Source: Micromonospora sp. C28SCA-DRY-2
GTDB lineage: Bacteria; Actinomycetota; Actinomycetes; Mycobacteriales; Micromonosporaceae
NCBI RefSeq assembly: GCF_030519475.1
Contig: NZ_JAUMKD010000011.1
Coordinates: 1 to 64,000 of the forward strand
DNA: 64,000 nt
Direction of reading: 5' to 3'
Below, in pieces: positions 1-8,414 of this stretch. Positions within the stretch are counted from its first letter, which is position 1, and every line of letters begins with the position of its first letter. The notes under the pieces are model-generated. The model made no database searches, had not been told where the DNA came from, and worked only from the letters and a program-made list of their open reading frames with translations. Made by a program: the position numbers and the translations under genes.

Positions 1-1301
1 CGGAGGCGGGCGATCAGGCGCATGCCGTGATAGATGACCAGGGCGGCGGCCGTGCCGAGGGCGATGCCGTTGAACGACAGGTCGCCGGCGGTGAGCGTGT
101 AGTTCGCCGCGCCGACGATCACCGCGACCGCCGCGGTGAGCAGGTTCACCGGGTCGTGGAAGTCCACCCGGTTCTCGATCCAGATCCGCGCGCCGAGGAT
201 GGCGATCAGCCCGTACAGCGCGGTGGTGGCGCCGCCCAGCACGCCGGCCGGCACGGTGAGGATCAGCGCGCCGAACTTCGGGCTCAGCCCGAGCAGCACC
301 GCCGCCAGCCCGGCCACCCAGTACGCGGCGGTCGAGTAGACCCGGGTCGCCGCCATCACGCCGATGTTCTCCGCGTACGTGGTGGTGCCGGAGCCGCCGC
401 CGGAACCGGCCAGCACGGTGGCCAGCCCGTCGCCGAGGAACGCCCGCCCCATGTCCCGGTCCAGGTTGCGCCCGGTCATCGCGGCGACCGCCTTGACGTG
501 GCCGGCGTTCTCCGCGATCAGCACCAGGATCACCGGGATCACCAGCACGACGGCGCGCAGGCTGAAGCTCGGCGCGTGGAAGTCCGGCAGGCCGACCCAC
601 GCGGCGTCCCGCAGCCCGTCGACCGCCTTCGGGTCGAGGTCGCCGAGCAGCGCCGCGAGCAGCCAGCCGACCACCACACCGAGCAGAATGGACAGCCGGG
701 CCAGGAAGCCCCGGAAGGCGACCGTGGCGAGCAGGATGGCGACCAGGGTGACCACCGCGATCAGCGGCTGGGCCTTCACCCCGGTGCCGCTGCCGCCGCC
801 GTCCCAGGCGACCGGGGCGAGGTTCAGGCCGATCAGCGCGACGATCGCGCCGGTGACCACGGGCGGCATCAGCGCGTCGATCCAGCGCGAGCCGGCCAGT
901 TGCACCACCAGCCCGACCACGGCCAGCGCGGCGCCGGCCACCAGGATGCCGCCGAGCGCCGGCCCGATGTCGCCGCCGGCCTTGGCCGCGAGCACCGGCG
1001 CGATGAAGGCGAACGACGAGCCGAGGTACGACGGCAGCCGGTTGCCGGTGATCAGCAGGAACAGCAGCGTGCCCAGGCCGGAGAAGAAGAGCGTGGTGGC
1101 CGGCGGGAAGCCGGTGATCAGCGGCACCGTGAAGGTGGCGCCGAACATCGCCACCACGTGCTGCACGCCGACGCCGAGGGTGCGCGGCCAGGAGAGTCGT
1201 TCGTCGGGGTGCACCACGTCGCCGGGGCGGATGGACCGGCCGTCGCCGTGCAGGGACCACGGGGACCAGCGGGATCGCGGCTCGGTGGAGGACTGGGTCA
1301 T
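1..1301 (-). CDS. uraA: Uracil/xanthine permease, NCS2 family (C-terminus cut by window edge)
   Basis: A reverse-strand frame is open from an ATG at 1301 to the window edge (433 codons). It encodes a polytopic membrane protein of the nucleobase:cation symporter-2 (UraA/xanthine permease) family, which imports uracil or related bases across the cytoplasmic membrane. The soluble N-terminus (about 45 residues) leads into helices; visible family features include VGVQHVVAMFGATF near residue 50, the helix 3 stretch SYLGSSFAFIAP, and the NCS2 signature region GSGGGSGTTTYAENIG in the second half. A Shine-Dalgarno-like AAGGG lies about 6 nt before the ATG. The extreme C-terminus lies outside the window. 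Substrate choice between uracil and xanthine cannot be settled here; uracil is favoured by the TYAENIG motif. Confidence 0.9.
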   Translation of the reverse strand, partial: MTQSSTEPRSRWSPWSLHGDGRSIRPGDVVHPDERLSWPRTLGVGVQHVVAMFGATFTVPLITGFPPATTLFFSGLGTLLFLLITGNRLPSYLGSSFAFIAPVLAAKAGGDIGPALGGILVAGAALAVVGLVVQLAGSRWIDALMPPVVTGAIVALIGLNLAPVAWDGGGSGTGVKAQPLIAVVTLVAILLATVAFRGFLARLSILLGVVVGWLLAALLGDLDPKAVDGLRDAAWVGLPDFHAPSFSLRAVVLVIPVILVLIAENAGHVKAVAAMTGRNLDRDMGRAFLGDGLATVLAGSGGGSGTTTYAENIGVMAATRVYSTAAYWVAGLAAVLLGLSPKFGALILTVPAGVLGGATTALYGLIAILGARIWIENRVDFHDPVNLLTAAVAVIVGAANYTLTAGDLSFNGIALGTAAALVIYHGMRLIARL

Positions 1302-1461
1302 GGAGCGCCCTTCGCGTCGAGGGTGGCGGCGGGGGCGTGAGGGACCCTGAGCGTTGATTCTGACATGGCCAGTGGTGCTGCCACGCGGGGCCCGGTCCGT
1401 CTAGAATCGAGCGGCCTGTCGCCGTCGATGGCCCGTGTGCGCCGCGAAGCACACCCCTGCA

Positions 1462-1503
1462 ATGCTCGATCTGCACCACGGCGGAGTCGCCGTAGCGGCG
1501 TGA
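1462..1503 (+). other. Possible 13-codon leader ORF ahead of the SpoU gene
   Basis: ATG at 1462 opens a 13-codon frame (MLDLHHGGVAVAA) whose TGA overlaps the GTG proposed as the start of the methyltransferase (GTGA, 1500-1503). A good -10-like TAGAAT lies at 1402-1407. No clear ribosome binding site precedes it and such short frames arise easily by chance. Confidence 0.25.
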
Positions 1504-2018
1504 GCCCCGCCATCCGGGTCCGGCCGCGCCGCGAGTTGCGGGCCGCCCGCCGCCCCCGTCCGCACCGCTGCTGGGGCCACCTGGTCGCCGCCCCGCTCTG
1601 GCCGATGCACGGCGCCAACCTGGGCACCCTGTTGCGCACCTGCGACGCCGTGGGCGCCTGCCTGGCCGTGCCGCCGTTCCGGTGGGTCGACGAGGCGGTC
1701 GCCCGGGGCAACACGCTGCGCCGGCCGGGCTGCGTGCACCGGATCGGCAGCCCGCTGCGCTGGCTGGCCGCCGAGCGGGCCGCCGGCAGCCGGATCCTCG
1801 GGGTGGAGTTGGCCGACGAGGCGATCCGCCTCGGCGACCTGCCCGCCGCGCGCGGCCGTACCGTCGTGGTGCTGGGGCACGAGGCCACCGGCATCCCGCC
1901 GGAGGCGCTCGACGCCCTGGACGCGGCCGTGGAGATCCCGATGGTCGGCGGCGGGATGAGCCTGAACGTCGCCGTCGCCGGCTCGCTGGTGCTCTACAAG
2001 CTCGCCGGTCTGCTGTGA
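1500..2018 (+). CDS. SpoU/TrmH-family RNA 2'-O-methyltransferase
   Basis: This 172-residue protein carries the SPOUT (SpoU) motifs: motif 1 around NLGTLLRTCDAVG, motif 2 VVLGHEATGIPPEALD and motif 3 IPMVGGGMSLNVAVAG, which form the trefoil knot that binds S-adenosylmethionine. Such proteins methylate ribose 2'-OH groups in tRNA or rRNA in the cytoplasm. The length fits the short TrmL-like group without an extra RNA-binding domain. The frame stays open to an ATG at 1365, but the first 45 codons are Arg/Ser-rich and non-conserved, so I chose the GTG at 1500, with GGAG at 1482-1485. The RNA target is unknown. It is convergent with the next gene, 16 bp apart. Confidence 0.8.
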   Translation: MSPAIRVRPRRELRAARRPRPHRCWGHLVAAPLWPMHGANLGTLLRTCDAVGACLAVPPFRWVDEAVARGNTLRRPGCVHRIGSPLRWLAAERAAGSRILGVELADEAIRLGDLPAARGRTVVVLGHEATGIPPEALDALDAAVEIPMVGGGMSLNVAVAGSLVLYKLAGLL

Positions 2019-2034
2019 GGAGCGCCGGTGGGGC

Positions 2035-2670
2035 TCAGGCCACGCCGGCCGGGCGGAACTGCACGCTGACCCGGGGGCCGACCGGCCGGGCGGTCTTCGG
2101 GATGGCGTGCTCCCAGGTGCGCTGGCAGGAGCCGCCCATCACGATCAGGTCGCCGTGCCCGAGCGGGAAGCGCAGGCTGGCCCCGCCACCGCGCGGGCGG
2201 AGCAGCAGCGGCCGGGGCGAGCCGAACGAGACGATGGCGACCATCGTGTCGCTGTGCGCGGACCGGCCCAGCGTGTCGCCGTGCCAGGCCACGCTGTCGC
2301 GCCCGGTGCGGTACAGGCACATGCCGGCGGTGACGAACGGCTCGCCCAGCTCCGGCGCGTAGTGCCGGGTCAGCGTCTCGCGCGCCTCGGTGAGCACCGG
2401 ATGGGGCAGCTCCCGGCCGCCGGCGTACCAGCAGAGCAGGCGGGGCACGTCCACCTCGGCGTCGTACATGGTGCGCCGCTCGGCCCGCCACGGCACCTCC
2501 CGCAGCAGCGTGTCGAGCACCTGGTCGGAGCCGCGCACCCAGCCGGGCAGGTGGTCGACCCAGGCGCCCCGGCTGAGCACGTGCCGGCGCAGCTCGCCGG
2601 CGAGCGGCCCGAGCGCCGGCCCGGCGTCGGTGAGGTCGAGCATCGAGGGCTGGTAGGCGGCCTGCGACAT
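2035..2670 (-). CDS. AlkB-like 2-oxoglutarate/Fe(II) dioxygenase (alkylated nucleic acid repair)
   Basis: The 211-residue protein has the AlkB-family double-stranded beta-helix signature: the iron ligands H-x-D in WHGDTLG, the distal His in TWEHAIPK, and the 2-oxoglutarate-binding Arg in GPRVSVQFR. A nucleotide-recognition segment rich in Tyr/Arg (CLYRTGRDS) precedes them. Family members oxidatively remove methyl groups from 1-methyladenine and 3-methylcytosine in DNA or RNA. It starts at ATG 2670 only 37 bp after the end of the upstream pseG gene, so it could be transcribed with that operon, although its function is unrelated to glycans. Confidence 0.85.
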   Translation of the reverse strand: MSQAAYQPSMLDLTDAGPALGPLAGELRRHVLSRGAWVDHLPGWVRGSDQVLDTLLREVPWRAERRTMYDAEVDVPRLLCWYAGGRELPHPVLTEARETLTRHYAPELGEPFVTAGMCLYRTGRDSVAWHGDTLGRSAHSDTMVAIVSFGSPRPLLLRPRGGGASLRFPLGHGDLIVMGGSCQRTWEHAIPKTARPVGPRVSVQFRPAGVA

Positions 2671-2707
2671 GTCCGCACCCTACCAGGGTCTTCGTACAGG
2701 CGTACGA

Positions 2708-3769
2708 CTAACGGGGGGTGGTGGCGGGGGCGGCGACCGCGGCGAGCACCGCGTCGGCGACCCGGGCCCGGCCGTGCCCGTCGACCGCGGCCCAGGCCCG
2801 GGCGGAGAGCGCGGCGCGGTGCGCCGGCGAGGTGAGCAGCCCGCGCAGGATCCGGGCCGCCGAGGCGCGGGCCGCGCGGCCGGCCACCCCGGGGCCGGTC
2901 AGCGCCGGCAGCTCGCCGAGGCCGGCGGCGAGCCGGTGGGCCACCACCCGGCGGTACGACTCGCGCTGGTTGTCCACCACGCAGACCAGCGCGGCCGGCG
3001 CGCCCAGGCAGCACAGCTCCCAGGTGGAGGTGCCGGCGGCGCTGACCACCAGGTCGGCCGCGCCGATCAGGGCGGGCAGCTCGTCGGTGGGCGGCACCGG
3101 GTGCAGTGCCTGCCCGCGTCCCGGCGTCACCGCCGCGAGGTCCGCCGCCACCTCGGGACGGCCGACCACGACGGTGAGGTCCATCGGGTGCCCGGTGGCG
3201 ACGAGCACCCGGGCCAGCACCGGGGCGGCGCCGACCGCGTCGGTGCCGCCGAAGAAGGCCAGCACCCGGGCGCGGCCCACCGCCGTCGCGGGCCGGGGTG
3301 CCGCCGGCCGGGCGGCCAGCACCGAGTCCCGCAGCAGGGCGTACGCGCTGCCGGCGAGCAGCCGCCCGGCCGGCGCGACGGTCCGGGCGCCGAAGTTCTG
3401 GTCCAGGTAGAGGTCGGCGTCCTGCCCCCGGGTGTCGCCGTCGACGACGGCCAGGGTCAGCACCCCCGCCGCGCGCAGCGCGCCCGCCCCGGCCGGGTCC
3501 AGCTCGTAGGAGTCGAGCACCATCACGTCCAGCCGGTGCCGGCGCGCGGCGGCGACCAGGTCGGCGGGGGTCTCCGGGCCGGGACGCAGCGGGATGCCCC
3601 GGGCGGCGAGCTGGGTGGCCGCCCAGCCGACCCGGTCGACGGAGCCGAACAACTCCACGGTGGCGCCCCGGACCAGGAACTCCTCGCCCAGCGCCAGGCA
3701 GCGGACCAGGTGACCGACGCCGCGGCTCGGCCCGGCGTCGCAGCGCAGCCCGACTCGTACCGTGCTCAG
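2708..3769 (-). CDS. pseG: PseG-like UDP-sugar hydrolase, pseudaminic acid pathway
   Basis: The 353-residue GT-B-like protein resembles PseG, which hydrolyses UDP-2,4-diacetamido-2,4,6-trideoxy-beta-L-altropyranose to free sugar and UDP. Visible family features are the N-terminal GLRCDAGPSRGVGHLVRC (with the G-x-GH loop carrying the catalytic His), LAFFGGTDAVG in the middle and VSAAGTSTWELCCLGAP in the UDP-binding C-terminal lobe. It is last of a coupled run pseB-pseC-orf-orf-pseF-pseG. No ATG, GTG or TTG exists in frame near the conserved start: the best candidate is CTG at 3769, giving a CTGA overlap with the pseF stop like its neighbours, behind GGAGGAG only a few bases away. A rare CTG start or a base error would explain this. 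Confidence 0.85.
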   Translation of the reverse strand: MSTVRVGLRCDAGPSRGVGHLVRCLALGEEFLVRGATVELFGSVDRVGWAATQLAARGIPLRPGPETPADLVAAARRHRLDVMVLDSYELDPAGAGALRAAGVLTLAVVDGDTRGQDADLYLDQNFGARTVAPAGRLLAGSAYALLRDSVLAARPAAPRPATAVGRARVLAFFGGTDAVGAAPVLARVLVATGHPMDLTVVVGRPEVAADLAAVTPGRGQALHPVPPTDELPALIGAADLVVSAAGTSTWELCCLGAPAALVCVVDNQRESYRRVVAHRLAAGLGELPALTGPGVAGRAARASAARILRGLLTSPAHRAALSARAWAAVDGHGRARVADAVLAAVAAPATTPR

Positions 3770-4611
3770 GACTCCTCCAGCCGCTTCTGCCGGACCCCGG
3801 CGTTGAGGGCGCGCAGCGCCGGCTGCCCGTCGAGCCAGTCGGCGAGCTTCGCCAGCGGCACGCTGACGTCTCCGAAATGGTCGGTCACCGCCCGCATCAG
3901 CCGCCAGTCCTGCTCGGTGTCGAGGGTGAGCCGCAGCCCCGAGCGGTCCGGCGTGAGGGTCACCCCGAGCACCCGGAACAGCTCCGGGTGGGTGTACGCG
4001 TACGAGGTGACGTGCACCCGGTGGTGGCCGCTGGCGAGCCGGTCCAGGGCGTCCAGCGCCCCGGCCCGGACGATCTCGACGTCCAGCCCGCGGGGCAGCG
4101 TACGGGCGATCGAGGTGCTGGCGTAGTCGAGTCCGGGCACCGCCCGGTAGACCCCGGCCACCAGCGCGACGATCTCCGGGTCCAGCAGCGGGCAGTCGGC
4201 GGTGAACCGCATGACCGCGTCGCCGGGGTGCGCCCGCAGCGCGCCGACGAACCGGGTCAGCACGTCGTCGACCGGCCCCCGGTGGCAGGGCACGCCGAGC
4301 CGGTCGCACTCGGCGACCACCGCGTCGTCGGCCGGGTCGGTGCTGGTGGCCACCACCAGGTCGGCGAGGACGCCGCTGTCGGTGGCGGCCCGGACCACCC
4401 GGCCGAGCACGCTGCGCCCGGCGAGCGGCCGGAGCACCTTGCCGGGCAGCCGGGACGAACCCATCCGGGCCTGCACGATGCCGACGATCCGCGGCCCCGC
4501 CCCGACCCGCGCCGCCGTGCCGGCCCGCGCCGCTGCGCTGGCCTGAGCTACCGGGCTGCCGGCACCCGCTGCCGAACCGGCGGGCGGTGACGTCCGCTCC
4601 GGGGCGGTCAC
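3766..4611 (-). CDS. pseF: SpsF/PseF-like cytidylyltransferase (CMP-nonulosonic acid synthetase)
   Basis: The 281-residue protein begins with a variable Ala/Gly/Pro linker of about 40 residues, then the nucleotidyltransferase signature IVQARMGSSRLPGKVL, followed by the acidic metal site MRFTADCPLLDPE. This is the SpsF/acylneuraminate cytidylyltransferase family. In this context it should charge pseudaminic acid with CTP to give CMP-Pse, the donor for glycosylation. GTG at 4611 overlaps the upstream stop (GTGA) and is preceded by AGGAGGAG. SpsF-type enzymes replace classical PseF in several Gram-positive Pse loci, which I infer here; the exact nonulosonic acid is not shown by sequence alone. 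Confidence 0.85.
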   Translation of the reverse strand: MTAPERTSPPAGSAAGAGSPVAQASAAARAGTAARVGAGPRIVGIVQARMGSSRLPGKVLRPLAGRSVLGRVVRAATDSGVLADLVVATSTDPADDAVVAECDRLGVPCHRGPVDDVLTRFVGALRAHPGDAVMRFTADCPLLDPEIVALVAGVYRAVPGLDYASTSIARTLPRGLDVEIVRAGALDALDRLASGHHRVHVTSYAYTHPELFRVLGVTLTPDRSGLRLTLDTEQDWRLMRAVTDHFGDVSVPLAKLADWLDGQPALRALNAGVRQKRLEES

Positions 4612-6422
4612 TGCTGCTCCTCCTGCCGGGTGCCCAACGCCGCGCGGGCCCGGCGTTTCGCGGCCCGGGCGCCCCGCTTGGCCAGCCGGGCCGGGGTGAT
4701 GGCCAGCCGGCCCACCCGGTAGCTGAGCGAGCCGCTGAGCAGCTGGATCGTCGCGTCGGCCCGGCGCAGCGCCCGCTCCCGCGAGGTGAGCAGCTCCTCG
4801 GTCCACTTCAGCAGCGCGCCGAGCCGGGTCAGCTCCTCGCGCTGGCGCAGCCACGCCTCGCGCAGCTGCTGGTAGCTGCGCGGCCCCGGCGGCGGGTCGG
4901 TGGGCTCGACCGCCCGCAGCTCGCCGGCGAGGGCCACCCGCCGGTCGCTGTCCAGCCCGTGCAGCGCGGCGGTGACCGCGGCCTCGGTCTCCACCGCCGC
5001 GTCGACGGTGGCCCGGCTCAGGTCGTGCCCGGCCAGGCCGCCGAGCACGATGGTCAGCCCCGCCACGTCCAGGGTGGACGGCCACGGGTGGGCGTACCCG
5101 CCGGTGAGCAGCTCGGTGGCGAACCGCCACAGCGCCCGGGCCAGCACCACCGGGCCGGGCAGCGGCTCGGCGGCCCGCCAGCTCGGGTCGAGCACCGCGT
5201 ACCGGTCGCCGGCGAGCACGACGTTGTCCACCCCGGCCAACGCCACCGCGCCGGCGAGCCGGCCGTCGGGGCCGGCCTGGCCGGCGAGCCAGGCCGCGTA
5301 CCCGCGCAGCAGCCGGCGCAGCCCGTCCAGGTCACGGCGCAGGCAGCCGTCGAGCAGCAGGGTGCGCAGCAGGCGGCCCTCGGCGACCGGGCCGGTCAGC
5401 TCCGCCGGGTCCCGGTAGGCGGCCTCCCGGGTGGCGTACGGCGCCGCCGGCCCGCCCCGGTGGGCCGGCCGGTCGGCCCGCCAGCGCCACCCGTCGGGCG
5501 CGTCCACCACCTCCACCACGCCCACCCCCGGCGGGCCGGTCTGCACCAGCGCCACCGGCAGGTCGGGCCGGTCCCCGGCGGCCGGCCGGTCGGGGCCGGT
5601 GGCCTTGCGGGCGAGCACCAGCCAACCCGGCGCGAGGTCGGCGGCCCGACCGGCGTGCAGCGCGTCGACCGCCAGCCGGGCCGGGTCCCGCAGCACCTCG
5701 CGGCCGGCGAAGCCGCCGGCGCAGGCGCCGTGCAGCACCGCGTCGAACAACCCCGAGTCGGTCCGCCGGGCCAGCGCGGCGGCGTCCAGCAGCGCGGTGG
5801 TCGCGTCCGGCCGCGGGTACGCGGCGAAGCAGGTGTCGGCGTCCAGCCCGGCGCCGGCCAGCCGGTCGCGGAGCCGGTCGAGGTTGGCCGGGTACGCCGC
5901 GTCGAGCACCCCACCCACCGTCCAGGCGGAGTCCTCCCGGGCGGCGTACCAGGGTGAGGCGGCGACCAGCCGGTGCACCCCGAGCGGGTTGTCCAGCCGC
6001 AGCAGCAGGTCACCGCCGGGGCGCAGCGCGGCCACCAGGCGCGCCAGCACCGCGGCCCAGCCCAGCCGGGGACCCTCGACCGACTCCACCGCGTCCAGCC
6101 CGGCCGCCGCGACGACCACGTCGTACGGCCCGTCGTCGGGCAGCCCGGCCGGTCCGCCCACCACCACCCGGGTCGCCCGGTCGGCCAGCGCCACCCCGTC
6201 CGGGTAGCTGCGCAGCAGGCAGGTCACCTCGGCGTGGGCCAGCCGGTCGAGCAGCGCCGGGTCGTGCGGGCCGGCGAGCAGCACCCGGGCCCCGGCGGGC
6301 ACCACCCGGGCGACCAGCGCGGCCAGCGGACCGCCGGTGGCGAGGCGGACCGCCGGCAGGTCGGACCAGGCCAGCATCTCCCCGCCGGGCAGCGCGACCG
6401 GGGGCGCCGTGTCAGTGGTCAA
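4608..6422 (-). CDS. Large methyltransferase-like protein with kinase-like middle region and C-terminal coiled coil
   Basis: The 604-residue protein starts at TTG 6422 (GGAGGAG 6 nt upstream, TTGA overlap with the preceding gene). Residues 30-270 look like a class I SAM-methyltransferase fold: VLLAGPHDPALLDRL, YDVVVAAAGLDAVE, LRPGGDLLLRLDNPLG. The glycine loop is degenerate (AGPHD). A region near residues 395-440 (VDNVVLAGDRYAVLDPSW, then LARALWRF) recalls the NxxxxG...D segment of kinase-like parts of glycan methyltransferases. Residues about 525-570 form a heptad-rich coil ending LSGSLSYRVGRLAITPAR, followed by a very basic tail. The order resembles WbdD-type chain terminators, but no kinase glycine loop is evident. 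Likely acts on the polymer at the membrane; function inferred. Confidence 0.6.
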   Translation of the reverse strand: MTTDTAPPVALPGGEMLAWSDLPAVRLATGGPLAALVARVVPAGARVLLAGPHDPALLDRLAHAEVTCLLRSYPDGVALADRATRVVVGGPAGLPDDGPYDVVVAAAGLDAVESVEGPRLGWAAVLARLVAALRPGGDLLLRLDNPLGVHRLVAASPWYAAREDSAWTVGGVLDAAYPANLDRLRDRLAGAGLDADTCFAAYPRPDATTALLDAAALARRTDSGLFDAVLHGACAGGFAGREVLRDPARLAVDALHAGRAADLAPGWLVLARKATGPDRPAAGDRPDLPVALVQTGPPGVGVVEVVDAPDGWRWRADRPAHRGGPAAPYATREAAYRDPAELTGPVAEGRLLRTLLLDGCLRRDLDGLRRLLRGYAAWLAGQAGPDGRLAGAVALAGVDNVVLAGDRYAVLDPSWRAAEPLPGPVVLARALWRFATELLTGGYAHPWPSTLDVAGLTIVLGGLAGHDLSRATVDAAVETEAAVTAALHGLDSDRRVALAGELRAVEPTDPPPGPRSYQQLREAWLRQREELTRLGALLKWTEELLTSRERALRRADATIQLLSGSLSYRVGRLAITPARLAKRGARAAKRRARAALGTRQEEQQ

Positions 6423-7255
6423 CTCGTCTCCTCCTGCGGGTGCGCCCAGCCGAGCAGTTCACGCAGCGCGGCCGGCGGCAAGCGGTGGTCGGTGCCCAGT
6501 TCGGCCCGGGCGATCTCGACGGCGGTCGGCAGGTGCACCGACGCGCCGTGCAGCTCGGGCCACTGGCGGCGGATCCGGGCGGTCCCGCCGAAGGTGGGGT
6601 CCTCGTCGGCCAGCACCATCGGGTCGCCGTAGACCGCCGGTTCGCAGCCGGCGGCGATGCCGTAGAAAATGGCGCTGGTCAACCGGTTCGACGCCACCCG
6701 GCGGTGCCGGCGCAGTTCGGTGAGCTGCTTGTCCAGGAAGAGCGGGTCGGTGTCCCGCCACCAGTGGCCGCGGTAGCCGTGGCAGATGACCCGGAACCCG
6801 GCGTTCTCGTAGAGCCGGCGCACCCGGCGCATCCGGTGCTCGTGCCAGTAGAGGCAGACGGTGACCGGGCCCGGTTCGGTGGCCCGGATCAGCGCGATGA
6901 GCTCGCGGTGGTTGCCCTTGACGTGCTGGCCCTCCCAGCCGTGGAACGGGTACCAGATGGTTCCCTCCCGTTCCCGCTCCGGCGGGTCCTCGGGCCGCAG
7001 CGCCAGCAGGTACGCGAACGGCGCCCCGATCACCGTGACGTTGCGCCGCCCCACCGACCAGGCCCGGCGGCGGGTCTGCTCGGACCAGAGCAGGCTCGGG
7101 GTGCGCTCGGCGTACGGGTGGCCGGGGGCGAGGCCGTCGCCGATGTTCCAGCCGTGCTGGACGTACCCGTTGATCCGCGGCGGGTGGCCGTCGCCGAGGC
7201 CGGCGTAGCGGGCCAGCACGTGGGCATGGCCGTAGAAGTGGTTGGCGTGGTGCAT
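6419..7255 (-). CDS. Uncharacterised protein of the Pse operon, possible GT-B glycosyltransferase
   Basis: I do not recognise the family with certainty. The 278-residue cytosolic protein has no membrane segments. Its C-terminal half contains SNRLTSAIFYGIAAGCEP followed by VYGDPMVL, a pattern like the donor-binding Ser/Gly loop of GT-B enzymes. The N-terminal half has NGYVQHGWNIGDG and WYPFHGWEGQHVKGNH. It lies between pseC (10 bp upstream) and the methyltransferase-like gene, overlapping the latter by 4 bp, so its product is needed with the Pse enzymes. No Maf-type or other recognised nonulosonic-acid transferase is present nearby, so this is the best candidate transferase for Pse. That is an inference from context. 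Confidence 0.6.
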   Translation of the reverse strand: MHHANHFYGHAHVLARYAGLGDGHPPRINGYVQHGWNIGDGLAPGHPYAERTPSLLWSEQTRRRAWSVGRRNVTVIGAPFAYLLALRPEDPPEREREGTIWYPFHGWEGQHVKGNHRELIALIRATEPGPVTVCLYWHEHRMRRVRRLYENAGFRVICHGYRGHWWRDTDPLFLDKQLTELRRHRRVASNRLTSAIFYGIAAGCEPAVYGDPMVLADEDPTFGGTARIRRQWPELHGASVHLPTAVEIARAELGTDHRLPPAALRELLGWAHPQEETS

Positions 7256-7265
7256 CGGTCGTCCC

Positions 7266-8414
7266 TCAGGCGGCGGTCCGCGCCGGGACGCCGCGCAGCG
7301 CCGCGTCCAGCGCGTCGATCACCCGGTCCTGGTCGCTGTCGGTGAGGTCGGGGAAGAGCGGCAGGGACAGCTGCTCGGCGTAGAACGACTCGGCCACCGG
7401 GCAGGAGCCCCGCCGGTAGCCGAGGTCGGCGAAGGCCGGGTGCCAGTGCACCGGGAGGTAGTTGACCTGCACCCCGATGCCGGCGGCGCGCATCCGGTCG
7501 TACACCTCGCGGCGGCGGCCGTCGAGCACCCGGATCGGGTAGAGGTGCCAGGCCGGCTGGGCCCAGGCCCGCCGGCCGGGGATCCGTACCCCGGGCAGGT
7601 CGGCCAGCGCCGCGTCGTAGCGGGCGACCAGCCGGGCCCGGCGGGCGAGGAAGTCGTCGAGCCGGCGCAGCTGGCTGCGGCCGAGCGCGCAGAGCACGTC
7701 CGGCAGCCGGTAGTTCAGCCCGAACTCGTGCACCTCCTGGTGCCAGCCGCCCTCGTCCGGCCAGCGCTGCTCGGCGCGCTCGCGGACCAGCCCGATGTTG
7801 CGGAAGCGGCGGGCCCGCTTCAGCAGCTCGGGATCGGTGCTGGCGACCGCGCCGCCCTCGGCGGTGGTCAGGTTCTTGGTGGGGAAGAAGGAGAAGGTGG
7901 TCAGGTCGGCCAGCGACCCGACCGGCCGGTCCCGGTAGGTGGCCCCGATCGAGTGCGCCGCGTCGGCCAGCAGCAGCGCGTCCGAGCCGGCCAGCGCGGA
8001 CCGCAGGGCGTCGTAGTCGGCCGGGTGGCCGGCGTAGTCCACGGCGGACACCACCCGGGTGCGCGCCGTCGTCGCGGCGGCCACCGCCGCCGGGTCGAGG
8101 GTGTACGTCTCCTCCTCGACGTCGGCGAAGACGATCCGCGCGCCGAGCAGGGCGGCGCTGCTGGCGGTCGCCACGAAGGTCATCGGCGGCACCACCACGT
8201 CGTCGCCGGGGCCGACGCCGGCCGCCGCGTACGCCACGTGCAGCGCCGCGGTGCCGTTGGAGACGGCGGCGCAGCCGGCACCGCCGGTCCACGCCGCCAG
8301 GTCGGCCTCGAACCCCGCGACCTGCGGGCCGGTGGTGAGCCAGTCGCTGCGCAGGGCGGCGACCACCGCGGCGACGTCGTCGTCGGTGACCGACTGCCGG
8401 CCGTACGGGAGCAT
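7266..8414 (-). CDS. pseC: UDP-4-amino-4,6-dideoxy-N-acetyl-beta-L-altrosamine transaminase
   Basis: The 382-residue protein is a DegT/DnrJ/EryC1/StrS-type PLP aminotransferase. Key features are SNGTAALHVAY for phosphate binding, DAAHSIGA with the ring-contacting Asp (about residue 151), and SFFPTKNLTTAEGG with the Schiff-base Lys near residue 180. In the Pse pathway it aminates C4 of the 4-keto sugar produced by PseB, using glutamate. ATG 8414 shares one base with the stop of pseB (TGATG), indicating translational coupling. An earlier in-frame start at 8462 would extend it into pseB and is unlikely. The neighbour pseB makes the PseC assignment stronger than a generic aminotransferase call. 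Confidence 0.93.
   Translation of the reverse strand: MLPYGRQSVTDDDVAAVVAALRSDWLTTGPQVAGFEADLAAWTGGAGCAAVSNGTAALHVAYAAAGVGPGDDVVVPPMTFVATASSAALLGARIVFADVEEETYTLDPAAVAAATTARTRVVSAVDYAGHPADYDALRSALAGSDALLLADAAHSIGATYRDRPVGSLADLTTFSFFPTKNLTTAEGGAVASTDPELLKRARRFRNIGLVRERAEQRWPDEGGWHQEVHEFGLNYRLPDVLCALGRSQLRRLDDFLARRARLVARYDAALADLPGVRIPGRRAWAQPAWHLYPIRVLDGRRREVYDRMRAAGIGVQVNYLPVHWHPAFADLGYRRGSCPVAESFYAEQLSLPLFPDLTDSDQDRVIDALDAALRGVPARTAA

Noticed and set aside
27..1350. Long open frames on the plus strand opposite the permease
   Set aside because: They are antisense shadows of a clear NCS2 permease; their products are Arg/Ala/Pro-rich with no domain.
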